Below are positions 54,438 through 62,879 of a DNA stretch of 64,000 nucleotides, piece by piece. This stretch comes from Flavobacteriales bacterium. GTDB taxonomy: Bacteria > Bacteroidota > Bacteroidia > Flavobacteriales_E > Vicingaceae. The stretch spans positions 60,987-124,986 of the forward strand of contig PALM01000046.1 in NCBI GenBank assembly GCA_002706365.1. The letters are read 5' to 3'. Below the pieces are notes generated by a model. That model saw only the letters and a list, made by a program, of their open reading frames with translations, did no database searches and had not been told where the DNA came from. The position numbers were made by a program, and so were the translations under genes. Each line of letters starts with the position of its first letter. Position 1 is the first letter of the stretch.

Positions 54438-57050
54438 CTATCCGCACTTAGAGTAACCGCAGTCAGAGCAGGTCAAACAGCCTTCTTTGAACATCAGGCC
54501 TTCGGTTGATTCACACTCAGGACATTCTTGTCCTTCTGCTTTAGTGCCATCTGGAATGTACTTCTTCAATGCACGGCTTACACCATTCTTCCAAGTGTTC
54601 AAGCTCTCATCGCTCAAGTGAAGATGAGCTACCATATCCACCACAAAGGCGATTGGCATACCGTGACGCAATACTCCAGAGATCAATTTGGCATAGTTCC
54701 AGTACTCTTGGTTAAAGGTTCTAGACAGTCCTTCAATAGTAGTCTTATAACCTTCTTTGTCTTCGTATTGGAAGTCGTATCTGGCTCTACCATCATCAGT
54801 TTTGCTTCTGATCACCCATCCTTTATCTACTTTACCTAGAATAGAGAATGAATCTTCGGCTTTACCTGTGAAGATCTCGTAAGGTCTTCCTTCGTAGATA
54901 CCTACAACGGCAATCCATTTTTCGGCATTGTTGTTAAAGCGAACGATATCAGCTTCTAGTACTTTCGGACGCTTAGGAGCTTGAGTCTCCATGAAAGCGA
55001 CCTTTTCTTCTTTCTTGCCTTTATCGTCATTGCTCACCAATACACCACTTCTCGATCCATCGCGGTAAACAGTGATTCCTTTACATCCACTTTCCCATCC
55101 GGTAACGTAGATCTTTCCTACCATTTCTTCAGAAATGTCTTCAGGAACGTTTACAGTTACTGAGATAGAGTGGTCAACCCATTTTTGGATTGCACCTTGC
55201 ATCTTCACTTTATTTACCCAATTCACATCATTTGCTGTGGCTTTGTAATAAGGTGATTTCTCGATGATCTTGTTAAGCTCTTCTTGAGAGTAAGTAGCTA
55301 CTTCATTGATGTCGTATCCTTTTACCGCTAACCAAGTCTTGAAATTGTGGTGGAATACATTGTACTCTTCCCATGCATCTCCAACTTCATCTACGAAGTC
55401 GACCTTCACACTCTTATCGTTAGGATTAACCTTTCTTCTTCTCTTATAAGAAACCATGAACACAGGCTCGATTCCAGAAGTAGTTTGAGTCATCAATGAA
55501 GTTGTTCCTGTAGGAGCAATAGTTAGAAGGGCAATGTTTCTTCTTCCGTACTTCACCATATCCTCATACAATCCCGGATCAGATTCTTTGATTCTATTGA
55601 TCATTGGGTTCTTCTCTTCGCGGATTGAATCGTAGATCGGGAATGAACCACGGTCTTTTGCCATTGCTACAGATGAACGATAAGCCTCAAGCGCCAATGT
55701 CTTATGCACTTTCACTGAGAAATTTAGTGCTTCATCAGTTCCATAAACATGACCTAAAGCTGCAAGCATATCACCTTCAGCAGTAATACCAACACCCGTT
55801 CTTCTACCTTCAAGACACTTTTGCTTGATCTTCTTCCAAAGATTCAATTCAGTGCGCTTTACTTCTATGTTTTCAGGATCATTTTCGATCTTATCTACGA
55901 TTGCATTGATCTTCTCCAATTCAAGATCTACAATATCGTCCATGATTCTTTGAGCATAGCCTGCATGCTTCTTGAACTTCGACATATTGAAGGTAGCCTC
56001 TTCAGTATATGGATTGTCCACATAGCTGTAAAGGTTGATTGCCAATAGTCGGCAGCTGTCATACGGACAAAGAGGAATCTCACCACATGGGTTGGTAGAA
56101 ACAGTCTTGAATCCCAAATCTGCATAGCAGTCGGGAATAGACTCTCCAATTACCGTATCCCAGAAAAGGATACCAGGCTCAGCAGATTTCCAAGCATTGT
56201 GAATGATCTTATCCCAAAGATTCTTCGCCTTTATGTCTTTAGTGTATGTTGGATTCTCACTTTCAATAGGATATTGTTGAGTGAAGCTTGTGTTCTTCAC
56301 TACCGCATCCATGAACTCATCTGTTACCTTCACAGAAACATTTGCTCCGGTAACCTTGGTTCCATCCATCTTCGCATCGATGAAGCCTTCTGAATCTGGG
56401 TGCTTGATAGAAACGCTCAACATCAAGGCGCCTCTTCTTCCGTCTTGAGCAACCTCTCTAGTAGAGTTTGAATAACGCTCCATAAAAGGAACAATTCCAG
56501 TAGAGGTTAATGCCGAGTTCATCACTGGTGAACCTTTCGGACGGATATGTGATAGGTCATGTCCTACTCCACCTCTTCTCTTCATCAATTGAACTTGCTC
56601 CTCATCGATCTTCATTACTCCTCCATAAGAGTCAGCCGTCCCCTTATTTCCGATCACAAAACAATTCGATAATGAAGCAATTTGGTGATTATTGCCAATT
56701 CCAGTCATCGGTCCACCTTGAGGAACGATGTATTTAAAATCCTTAAGAAGACCATAGATCTCTTCTTCATCAATTGGATTGGCGTATTTCTTTTCTACCC
56801 TTGCAATCTCAGATGCTAATCTGCGGTGCATATCATCCGGAGTGCGTTCGTAGATATTACCTGCTGAATCTTTAAGGGCGTATTTGTTTACCCATACATT
56901 AGCAGCTAGCTCGTCACCTTTAAAATATTCCGTAGCTGCTTTTACAACTTCAGTATATTCATAGGTAGCGTTATTTTTTGCATTGCCGGGAGTTCCATTA
57001 CCGGCTTCGACACTGATGTCGCTTTCTGTTTTTTCGGCTGTTTCTTTCAT
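54438..57050 (-). CDS. nrdJ: class II (B12-dependent) ribonucleotide reductase
   Basis: An 870-residue adenosylcobalamin-dependent reductase making deoxyribonucleotides. It has NCFVIGNKGTADSYGG, the RGGVGHDLSHIRPKGSPV loop, NPCGEIPLCPYDSCRL, and GTTSLMTQTTSGIEPVF. The C-terminus carries a TSCPD-like domain (GVLRHGMPIAFVVDMVAHL) and a four-Cys zinc end (CPECESTEG...CLTCSDCGYSKCG). The enzyme implies a B12 supply, but I see no cobalamin riboswitch in the upstream 334 bases. Confidence 0.95.
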   Translation of the reverse strand: MKETAEKTESDISVEAGNGTPGNAKNNATYEYTEVVKAATEYFKGDELAANVWVNKYALKDSAGNIYERTPDDMHRRLASEIARVEKKYANPIDEEEIYGLLKDFKYIVPQGGPMTGIGNNHQIASLSNCFVIGNKGTADSYGGVMKIDEEQVQLMKRRGGVGHDLSHIRPKGSPVMNSALTSTGIVPFMERYSNSTREVAQDGRRGALMLSVSIKHPDSEGFIDAKMDGTKVTGANVSVKVTDEFMDAVVKNTSFTQQYPIESENPTYTKDIKAKNLWDKIIHNAWKSAEPGILFWDTVIGESIPDCYADLGFKTVSTNPCGEIPLCPYDSCRLLAINLYSYVDNPYTEEATFNMSKFKKHAGYAQRIMDDIVDLELEKINAIVDKIENDPENIEVKRTELNLWKKIKQKCLEGRRTGVGITAEGDMLAALGHVYGTDEALNFSVKVHKTLALEAYRSSVAMAKDRGSFPIYDSIREEKNPMINRIKESDPGLYEDMVKYGRRNIALLTIAPTGTTSLMTQTTSGIEPVFMVSYKRRRKVNPNDKSVKVDFVDEVGDAWEEYNVFHHNFKTWLAVKGYDINEVATYSQEELNKIIEKSPYYKATANDVNWVNKVKMQGAIQKWVDHSISVTVNVPEDISEEMVGKIYVTGWESGCKGITVYRDGSRSGVLVSNDDKGKKEEKVAFMETQAPKRPKVLEADIVRFNNNAEKWIAVVGIYEGRPYEIFTGKAEDSFSILGKVDKGWVIRSKTDDGRARYDFQYEDKEGYKTTIEGLSRTFNQEYWNYAKLISGVLRHGMPIAFVVDMVAHLHLSDESLNTWKNGVSRALKKYIPDGTKAEGQECPECESTEGLMFKEGCLTCSDCGYSKCG

Positions 57051-57384
57051 TTTCAGTTAATTGATGATGAACTCAGAAGAGAGCATTAATAGTAATTTAA
57101 CAGAGACCAAGGTAGACATGCAACTCACTCATTTCAACGGTATTCCCTTCGTTTTTATTAACAAAGAGATATTAATTTTGGCATACTTAGAGCGCCGCTA
57201 AGTACATGGGGAGCCCTTCATTTTTTTTCAACAATTTGCATTTTACTATTGTGTTTAAGCAGATTAATTCTTTCTTAAGAGAAGGTTAAACAAGCCTATT
57301 AAATTTACGCAATTCTATCGCTTTAATTGCCCTGATTAACGTTTAGTTATGGTTAATTTTGCGTAGCATTTTCGGAGCATTTGC
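57051..57384. other. long divergent intergenic region between nrdJ and hemA-hemC
   Basis: 334 AT-rich bases without a gene. On the plus strand it holds a -7 box TAATTTTG at 57173-57180, a hairpin TACTTAG/CTAAGTA with 7-base loop just after it, and then a weak stem (ATGGGG/CCTTCAT region) followed by T8, resembling a very short terminated transcript. The hemA promoter is at 57354-57361. I see no B12 riboswitch or NrdR box. Confidence 0.5.
57354..57361 (+). promoter_or_regulatory. -7 box of the hem cluster
   Basis: TAATTTTG matches TAnnTTTG, 23 bases before the ATG. A TTG at 57327-57329 lies 24 bases upstream, a little beyond the usual spacing. Confidence 0.6.
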
Positions 57385-59583
57385 ATGGATAGAATTGTAG
57401 GAATTGAACTGAGTCACCGAAACGCCCCAATTTCTGTTAGGGAACAACTCGCATTGAATAAAACTCAGTCGGTAAATGCACTCAGACAACTCAAAGAAGA
57501 ATACGACTATAAAGAGGTCTTTTTGATTGCCACTTGCAATCGACTATCGATCTATGCATATGGGGATAATTACCTAGGCCTGGAAAATTTCTTCAAGAGC
57601 TTTGGAAATTTCTCTCAATACCTTTCTGTATTCCCCGACAGCCGTTTGGCTATCCAAAATCTATTTTCAACCGCTGCCGGAATCGAATCTCAAGCCATTG
57701 GTGAGCATCAGATCGTAGGTCAAATTAGAGATGCACTTGATCTAGCCAGAGGAGAAAAGACAATTGGACCTGTATTGGATGAATTTATTCGTCAGGCCAT
57801 TCATGTGGGAAAACGCGCCAGATTGGAAACCAATATCGGAAAGCATTCTGCCTCTCTGGCTACTGTGGGTTTTGAACTGATCAATAAGCACAATATCAAA
57901 TTGGAAGATTCTTCCATTATGGTAATAGGTACAGGTAATATGGCCAATTTGGTGAATACGGTATTAGATCGTTCGAGCGTTCGCTCATTGAAAGTGGCCA
58001 GCCACAACCTCAAAAGAGCCAAAGCTATGGCTGAAGATTGGGGTGGAGAAGCAGTACATGTTTCTGAATTGCCTCATCATTTAGCCGATTCGGATATTAT
58101 TGTCGGCGGAACTCAAGGAGAAGTAAACCTTCTTAGTGAAAAGGAGATAGAGAATAGTAAGTGCACTCGAGCGCAGTTTGCAATGGATGCTTCAAGGCCT
58201 AAATTGCTGATCGACTTTGGTTTACCGCGTAACTTCAATCCCGCTCTTAAGAGTTTTGAGAATGTATTCCTCTATGATCTCGATGATATCAAACAGATGA
58301 CCTATGAAGGTTTGCTGAAGCGATACGATGAGATACCTAAGGTGAAGGAGATCATTCGCGAGGAGGAGGATAAATTCTCAGATTGGTTCTATCAGCGCAA
58401 GGCATCTCCTGTAATTGAAGCTTATTGGAAGAATTTGCTTGAGACCAAAGAAGATGAATTGAAGTGGCTGAAGCCCAAGATGGGAGATCTGAGCGAGGAG
58501 CAGGAGAGATTGTTGGAGCGTTTTGCTCACCGACTCATTCGCAAGGTTTCTAAAAAGCCTTTGGAAGAAGTGAATAACTTTGCACAGAACCTTCATCATC
58601 GGGATAATCCGATAAACACCGTTAAAAAAGTATTCGATCTGGAAGATGTAGACATTTTCGTGCCCAAGAAAAGAGTGGTTGTGGGAACTCGTGGCAGTAA
58701 GTTGGCATTAACGCAAACCCACTGGATGATCGAGAAGTTGCGCGCTGCTGATCCTCAGGTTGAATATGTGACAAAGGTTATTCGCACATCGGGTGATGAT
58801 GGCAATATCGATACCATGGGTGCATTTACTACCGCCATTCAAAGAGCTTTGCTCGAAGGCAAGGTAGATATTGCCGTGCATTCTTATAAGGATCTACCCA
58901 TAGAGAATGTGGAAGGCTTAAAAATGGGTGCCATTTCAGAGCGAGAAGATATTCGCGATGTATTGATCTCTAAGAATGGTGAGAAACTCAAAGACCTTCC
59001 TAAAGGGGCCATTATCGGTACTGGTTCACTTCGCCGACAAATACAGATCCAACAGCTTCGTCCGGATGTGGAAGTGAAATTCATCCAAGGAAATCTGGAT
59101 TCCCGTATTGAGAAGATGCACAATGGCGATTACGATGCGATTATTTTGGCTGCAGCCGGATTGAAACGTTTGGGAATGATTTCCCAGGCCACTGAAATCC
59201 TCTCTGCAGAAGATATGTTGCCAGCTGTTTGTCAGGGTGCCTTGGCTTTGGAGATTCGCAAAGACGATAAAGAACTACAAGAGATCGTTTCTAAGGGCAA
59301 TGATGAGGATACTGCTCTCGCCACAGAAGCGGAAAGGGCGTTCCTGCTGGCTTTGGGTGGGGGATGCAATTATCCTATTGCAGCGCACGCTCAGGTGAAG
59401 GGTGGGGGTATCAAAATTGATGGCCTTTACGCTTCGGCGGATGGAAAAGTAGTTGTGAAAGACAGTATCGAAGGACATAAAAGTCTGGGTGTTCAATTGG
59501 CAGACCAATTGGCTCGTCAGCTCGATAATCGCCTAAGGGAAATACGTCGCTCAGAAGCAGGTGGAGAAAGTACTGAAGCATAA
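57385..59583 (+). CDS. hemA-hemC: fused glutamyl-tRNA reductase / hydroxymethylbilane synthase
   Basis: One uninterrupted 732-residue frame. Residues ~1-415 are glutamyl-tRNA reductase: catalytic Cys51 in ATCNR, the GEHQIVGQIRDA loop, the GTGNMANLV NADPH site and the C-terminal dimer helices. Residues ~428-720 are porphobilinogen deaminase: VVGTRGSKLALTQT at its start, HSYKDLP, GTGSLRRQIQIQ, and GGGCNYPIAAH with the dipyrromethane-cofactor Cys. Both active sites look intact. The fusion joins the first and a later step of tetrapyrrole synthesis. The two enzymes are normally separate neighbouring genes, so either a stop was lost or a linker was gained. Confidence 0.95.
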   Translation: MDRIVGIELSHRNAPISVREQLALNKTQSVNALRQLKEEYDYKEVFLIATCNRLSIYAYGDNYLGLENFFKSFGNFSQYLSVFPDSRLAIQNLFSTAAGIESQAIGEHQIVGQIRDALDLARGEKTIGPVLDEFIRQAIHVGKRARLETNIGKHSASLATVGFELINKHNIKLEDSSIMVIGTGNMANLVNTVLDRSSVRSLKVASHNLKRAKAMAEDWGGEAVHVSELPHHLADSDIIVGGTQGEVNLLSEKEIENSKCTRAQFAMDASRPKLLIDFGLPRNFNPALKSFENVFLYDLDDIKQMTYEGLLKRYDEIPKVKEIIREEEDKFSDWFYQRKASPVIEAYWKNLLETKEDELKWLKPKMGDLSEEQERLLERFAHRLIRKVSKKPLEEVNNFAQNLHHRDNPINTVKKVFDLEDVDIFVPKKRVVVGTRGSKLALTQTHWMIEKLRAADPQVEYVTKVIRTSGDDGNIDTMGAFTTAIQRALLEGKVDIAVHSYKDLPIENVEGLKMGAISEREDIRDVLISKNGEKLKDLPKGAIIGTGSLRRQIQIQQLRPDVEVKFIQGNLDSRIEKMHNGDYDAIILAAAGLKRLGMISQATEILSAEDMLPAVCQGALALEIRKDDKELQEIVSKGNDEDTALATEAERAFLLALGGGCNYPIAAHAQVKGGGIKIDGLYASADGKVVVKDSIEGHKSLGVQLADQLARQLDNRLREIRRSEAGGESTEA

Positions 59584-60325
59584 GAAAGTCTTACTGACTC
59601 GTCCGCTCGACGGTATCGAAGAATTCAAGCGCAAACTAGAGTTCGAAGGAGCTGAAGTTATTGCCGAACCCTTAATTCAGCTAAGTTTAAAGGCAGATCA
59701 ATCTGAAATGGATGCCGCTCTGGATAAGCTGGAAAGCTATGAATGGCTCGTGCTTACTAGTCCTGCTGCCGTTAAGTTCTTCTTTCAAAGAATAGAGGAG
59801 AAAGGTATAAAGATGTACTTCTATCCCGAGCTTAAAATTGCCACTGTTGGCGAAAAGACCAAGATGAAATTGGAGCAGTTGGGTTATCGCACCAATTTTG
59901 TTCCTATTCAGTATACCGCTGAAGTCCTAGCAGCCAATTTGCCCGATGTAGAAGAGAGGAATATCCTGATACCTGCATCAAGCTTAAGTAAGGATGATTA
60001 CATCAAAGCCTTTGAAAATCGCGGGGCAAAGCCACATCAGATTGTAATGTATCAGAATTTGAAGAGAGAGCTAAGCGAAGAAGATCAAAAAGCGCTCAAA
60101 GCTAAGCCTCTAGATTACCTTACCTTTACTTCCGGCTCAGCGATTCAGGCATTTGATGAGTACTTTGGAAATCCGCTTGAAACTTTTAATTCAGCAAAGG
60201 TGATCTGTATTGGTCCGTCAACATCCAAAGTAGCCGCTAAGCTGAATTGGAATATTGATGCCATCGCCGATCCGCATACCGTTGAAGGGATGATAGCGGC
60301 CATGAAAAAATTAGAGAAGCAATGA
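59561..60325 (+). CDS. hemD: uroporphyrinogen-III synthase
   Basis: A 254-residue HemD closing the uroporphyrinogen ring with inversion of ring D. It is a two-domain protein with weak family conservation: VLLTRPLDGIEEFKRKLEFEGAEVIAEPLIQL at the start, WLVLTSPAAVKFFF, and the second-domain YLTFTSGSAIQAFDEYF and CIGPSTSKVAAKL. The start is GTG inside the hemA-hemC gene (23-base overlap). Its stop overlaps the hemB ATG (ATGA). Position in the hem cluster supports the call. Confidence 0.92.
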   Translation: MEKVLKHKKVLLTRPLDGIEEFKRKLEFEGAEVIAEPLIQLSLKADQSEMDAALDKLESYEWLVLTSPAAVKFFFQRIEEKGIKMYFYPELKIATVGEKTKMKLEQLGYRTNFVPIQYTAEVLAANLPDVEERNILIPASSLSKDDYIKAFENRGAKPHQIVMYQNLKRELSEEDQKALKAKPLDYLTFTSGSAIQAFDEYFGNPLETFNSAKVICIGPSTSKVAAKLNWNIDAIADPHTVEGMIAAMKKLEKQ

Positions 60326-61290
60326 TACGACCGAGAAGATTGAGAAAGAATGAAGCCATCCGCAGTATGGTAAGCGAAACCCAGCTGTCGGTGAACGACT
60401 TTATCCTTCCCTTATTCATTGAAGAAGGAGAAGGCATTAAGAAGGAAATCCCATCCATGCCGGGCATCAATCGTTTCTCATTGGATCAACTGGATGCCGA
60501 ACTCAAAGAGATCGTGGATCTTGGAATTCCCTCGCTAATGCTATTTGGCATTCCGAAGAACAAAGATGCAGAAGGCAGTCACTCTTGGCAGGATAATGGA
60601 ATTGTACAGCAATCTATTCGTTACATCAAGGAGAACTACCCTTCACTTTATCTCATAGCCGATGTGTGTTTTTGCGAATACACAGATCACGGTCATTGTG
60701 GAGTATTGGTCAATGATCAGGTGGATAATGATCTCACACTCACCAATCTTGAAAAGCAGTCGGTTTCACTGGCTAAAGCCGGCGCAGATATGCTGGCCCC
60801 ATCTGGAATGATGGATGGTATGGTGGGCGCTATGCGAGATGCACTAGACCTAGATGGACATAGCGATATGCCGATCATGTCGTATGCGGTGAAATATGCT
60901 TCGGCTTATTACGGTCCGTTTAGAGATGCGGCTGATTCCGCACCGACCTTTGGCGACCGACATGCCTATCAAATGGATCCGGCTAATCGTAAAGAAGCTC
61001 TCAAAGAAGCCGATCTGGATGTGGATGAAGGAGCAGATATCTTAATGGTGAAACCGGCTTTGTCCTATCTGGATATTCTGCGTGATCTGCGCGAAAGATA
61101 TACCCTTCCATTAGCCGCTTACAATGTGAGCGGTGAGTATGCCATGCTCAAAGCAGCAGCAGCCAAAGGCTGGATAGATGGAGAGAAGCTTATGATAGAG
61201 AAGCTTATCTGCATGAAAAGAGCCGGAGCCGATCTGATCCTTACCTATCATGCGAAGGAAGCGGCTGAGATTTTGCAAGGCAAAATCTAG
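60322..61290 (+). CDS. hemB: delta-aminolevulinic acid dehydratase (porphobilinogen synthase)
   Basis: A 322-residue HemB condensing two aminolevulinates. The zinc-binding cysteines are C116, C118 and C126 (VCFCEYTDHGHCG), so it is a zinc-dependent type. The two Schiff-base lysines are in MSYAVKYASAYYGPF and ILMVKPALSYLDI. It overlaps hemD by 4 bases. The stop codon TAG lies in a CTAGAAC heptamer unit that begins a repeat array. Confidence 0.97.
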   Translation: MIRPRRLRKNEAIRSMVSETQLSVNDFILPLFIEEGEGIKKEIPSMPGINRFSLDQLDAELKEIVDLGIPSLMLFGIPKNKDAEGSHSWQDNGIVQQSIRYIKENYPSLYLIADVCFCEYTDHGHCGVLVNDQVDNDLTLTNLEKQSVSLAKAGADMLAPSGMMDGMVGAMRDALDLDGHSDMPIMSYAVKYASAYYGPFRDAADSAPTFGDRHAYQMDPANRKEALKEADLDVDEGADILMVKPALSYLDILRDLRERYTLPLAAYNVSGEYAMLKAAAAKGWIDGEKLMIEKLICMKRAGADLILTYHAKEAAEILQGKI

Positions 61291-61398
61291 AACCTAGACA
61301 TGAGACACGAGAACCTAGACTAAAGCATTTCGTCTTCGATTTACAACTTAGATTAAAAATAAGTCCTTGTCTAGATTCTAGGCTCTAGATTCTAGGTT
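61287..61398. repeat. inverted CTAGAAC heptamer arrays between hemB and hemL
   Basis: Left arm 61287-61321: units CTAGAAC, CTAGACA, TGAGACA, CGAGAAC, CTAGACT. Right arm 61371-61398: CTAGATT, CTAGGCT, CTAGATT, CTAGGTT, roughly the reverse complement of the left. The two arms could pair into a long imperfect hairpin between the genes. The left arm contains the hemB stop codon. Confidence 0.85.
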
Positions 61399-61438
61399 CT
61401 TATTCCCAATTTTCTTCATTTCTACAGCATTTCGTTAC

Positions 61439-61446
61439 TACTTTTG
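61439..61446 (+). promoter_or_regulatory. -7 box of hemL
   Basis: TACTTTTG matches TAnnTTTG, 4 bases before the hemL ATG, so hemL can be transcribed separately from hemA-hemC, hemD and hemB, with almost no leader. Confidence 0.55.
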
Positions 61447-61450
61447 CAGC

Positions 61451-62734
61451 ATGAAAAATACGCGTTCCAAAGAGCTATTTGAAAGAGCCCAAAAGTCGCT
61501 GGTTGGGGGAGTTAACTCTCCCGTTCGAGCATTCAATTCGGTAGGTGGGGATCCACTTTTTATCGATAGGGCAGAAGGGATCCATATTTTTGATGTGGAT
61601 GGTAACGAATACATTGATCTGGTAGGTTCATACGGACCGATGATCTTGGGTCATGCGCATCCAAAAGTGAAACAGGCAGTAAAAGAGGCAGTAGATAAGA
61701 GTTTTACTTATGGAGCTACCACCTTAGCTGAGGTTGAGATGGGAGAGATGATCCAGGAGGCTTTTCCGCAGATCGATAAGGTGCGCTTTGTGAACTCAGG
61801 CACCGAAGCAGTGATCTCAGCCATCAGATTGGCGAGAGCTGCCACAGATAAAAAGAAGATCATCAAGTTTGCCGGCTGTTATCACGGTCATTCCGATGCA
61901 CTGCTGGTTGCAGCAGGCTCAGGTCTAGCCACTTTGGGAATTCCATCCTCAAAAGGGGTGCCTGAAGAAGCGGTGAACAACACGCTGATCTCGAATTACA
62001 ACGACCTTGAAAGTGTTCAGAAGTGGGTGGATATGTACCCGAATGAGATCGCCGGGATCTTCATTGAGCCTGTAGCTGGGAATATGGGCGTGATCGAGCC
62101 GGAAATGGATTTCATGAAAGGACTTCGCAAGCTTTGCGATGACAATGGAATTCTATTGGTGATCGATGAGGTAATGACCGGCTTCCGAAAGAAGTTTGGT
62201 GGAGCGCAAGATCATTTTGGCATTGCTGCCGATATCACTTGCATGGGTAAAGTAATAGGCGGAGGTATGCCTGTTGGAGCCTATGCAGCCAAAGCTGAGC
62301 TGATGGATCAGGTGGCTCCTTTGGGAGGTATGTATCAGGCTGGAACCCTTTCCGGTAGTCCGATTTCCATGGCTTGCGGTTTGGCCACTCTAAAAGAACT
62401 GAAGAATCAAGATTACGACAGAGCCGATCAGCTGGGGAAAAGAGTGAAGGCGAAGTTGGAAGCAGCGGCTGACAAAGCAGGCATTAAAGTGCAGGTGAAT
62501 CAATTCGGTTTAATGGTAAATCCATTCTTTACCGAAACACCGGTCCGCGATTTTGAAACGGCCCAGACCTCAGATCAGGCGATGTTCTCCAAATTCTTTT
62601 GGGCTGTGGCTGAAGCCGGATTGTACATTCCCCCATCTCAATTCGAAGCTTGGTTTTTACCGATCGTATTGACGGATGAAGAAGTAGAGGAGATTGAAAG
62701 AAGGATAGAGAAGGCCTTTGAATTAATGAAATAA
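61451..62734 (+). CDS. hemL: glutamate-1-semialdehyde 2,1-aminomutase
   Basis: A 427-residue PLP enzyme making 5-aminolevulinate by the C5 route, directly after GluTR. The PLP lysine is K267 in CMGKVIGGGMPVGAY. Other family features are GGVNSPVRAFNSVGG at the start, SGTEAVISAIRLARA, YHGHSDALLVAAGSG and DEVMTGFRK. The length is typical. Confidence 0.97.
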   Translation: MKNTRSKELFERAQKSLVGGVNSPVRAFNSVGGDPLFIDRAEGIHIFDVDGNEYIDLVGSYGPMILGHAHPKVKQAVKEAVDKSFTYGATTLAEVEMGEMIQEAFPQIDKVRFVNSGTEAVISAIRLARAATDKKKIIKFAGCYHGHSDALLVAAGSGLATLGIPSSKGVPEEAVNNTLISNYNDLESVQKWVDMYPNEIAGIFIEPVAGNMGVIEPEMDFMKGLRKLCDDNGILLVIDEVMTGFRKKFGGAQDHFGIAADITCMGKVIGGGMPVGAYAAKAELMDQVAPLGGMYQAGTLSGSPISMACGLATLKELKNQDYDRADQLGKRVKAKLEAAADKAGIKVQVNQFGLMVNPFFTETPVRDFETAQTSDQAMFSKFFWAVAEAGLYIPPSQFEAWFLPIVLTDEEVEEIERRIEKAFELMK

Positions 62735-62765
62735 GAATGTAAAGCTTCTCCTTGATCCCGCATGT

Positions 62766-62840
62766 CTCGATACATTCGCTTCGCTTCTCGAGTGGCCCGA
62801 TGAAATCGGGCAGTATCGAGAGATAGAAGCGAACACTCGA
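62766..62840. repeat. interleaved inverted-arm element, copy 2
   Basis: Arms in order A (CTCGATAC, 62766-62773), D (TTCGCTTC), B (CTCGAGTG, 62787-62794), central hairpin (GCCCGAT-gaa-ATCGGGC, 62795-62811), A' (GTATCGAG, 62813-62820), D' (GAAGCGAA, 62826-62833), B' (CACTCGA, 62834-62840). All pairs cross rather than nest. Copy 1 is at 22065-22141. Confidence 0.85.
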
Positions 62841-62879
62841 CAAGCGGAACAAAAAAGAAAGTAAGAAAAAAACGACATA

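Noticed and set aside
57051..57384. Cobalamin riboswitch upstream of class II ribonucleotide reductase
   Set aside because: No B12-box-like sequence (GCCACTG type) or multi-helix arrangement is visible on the minus strand.
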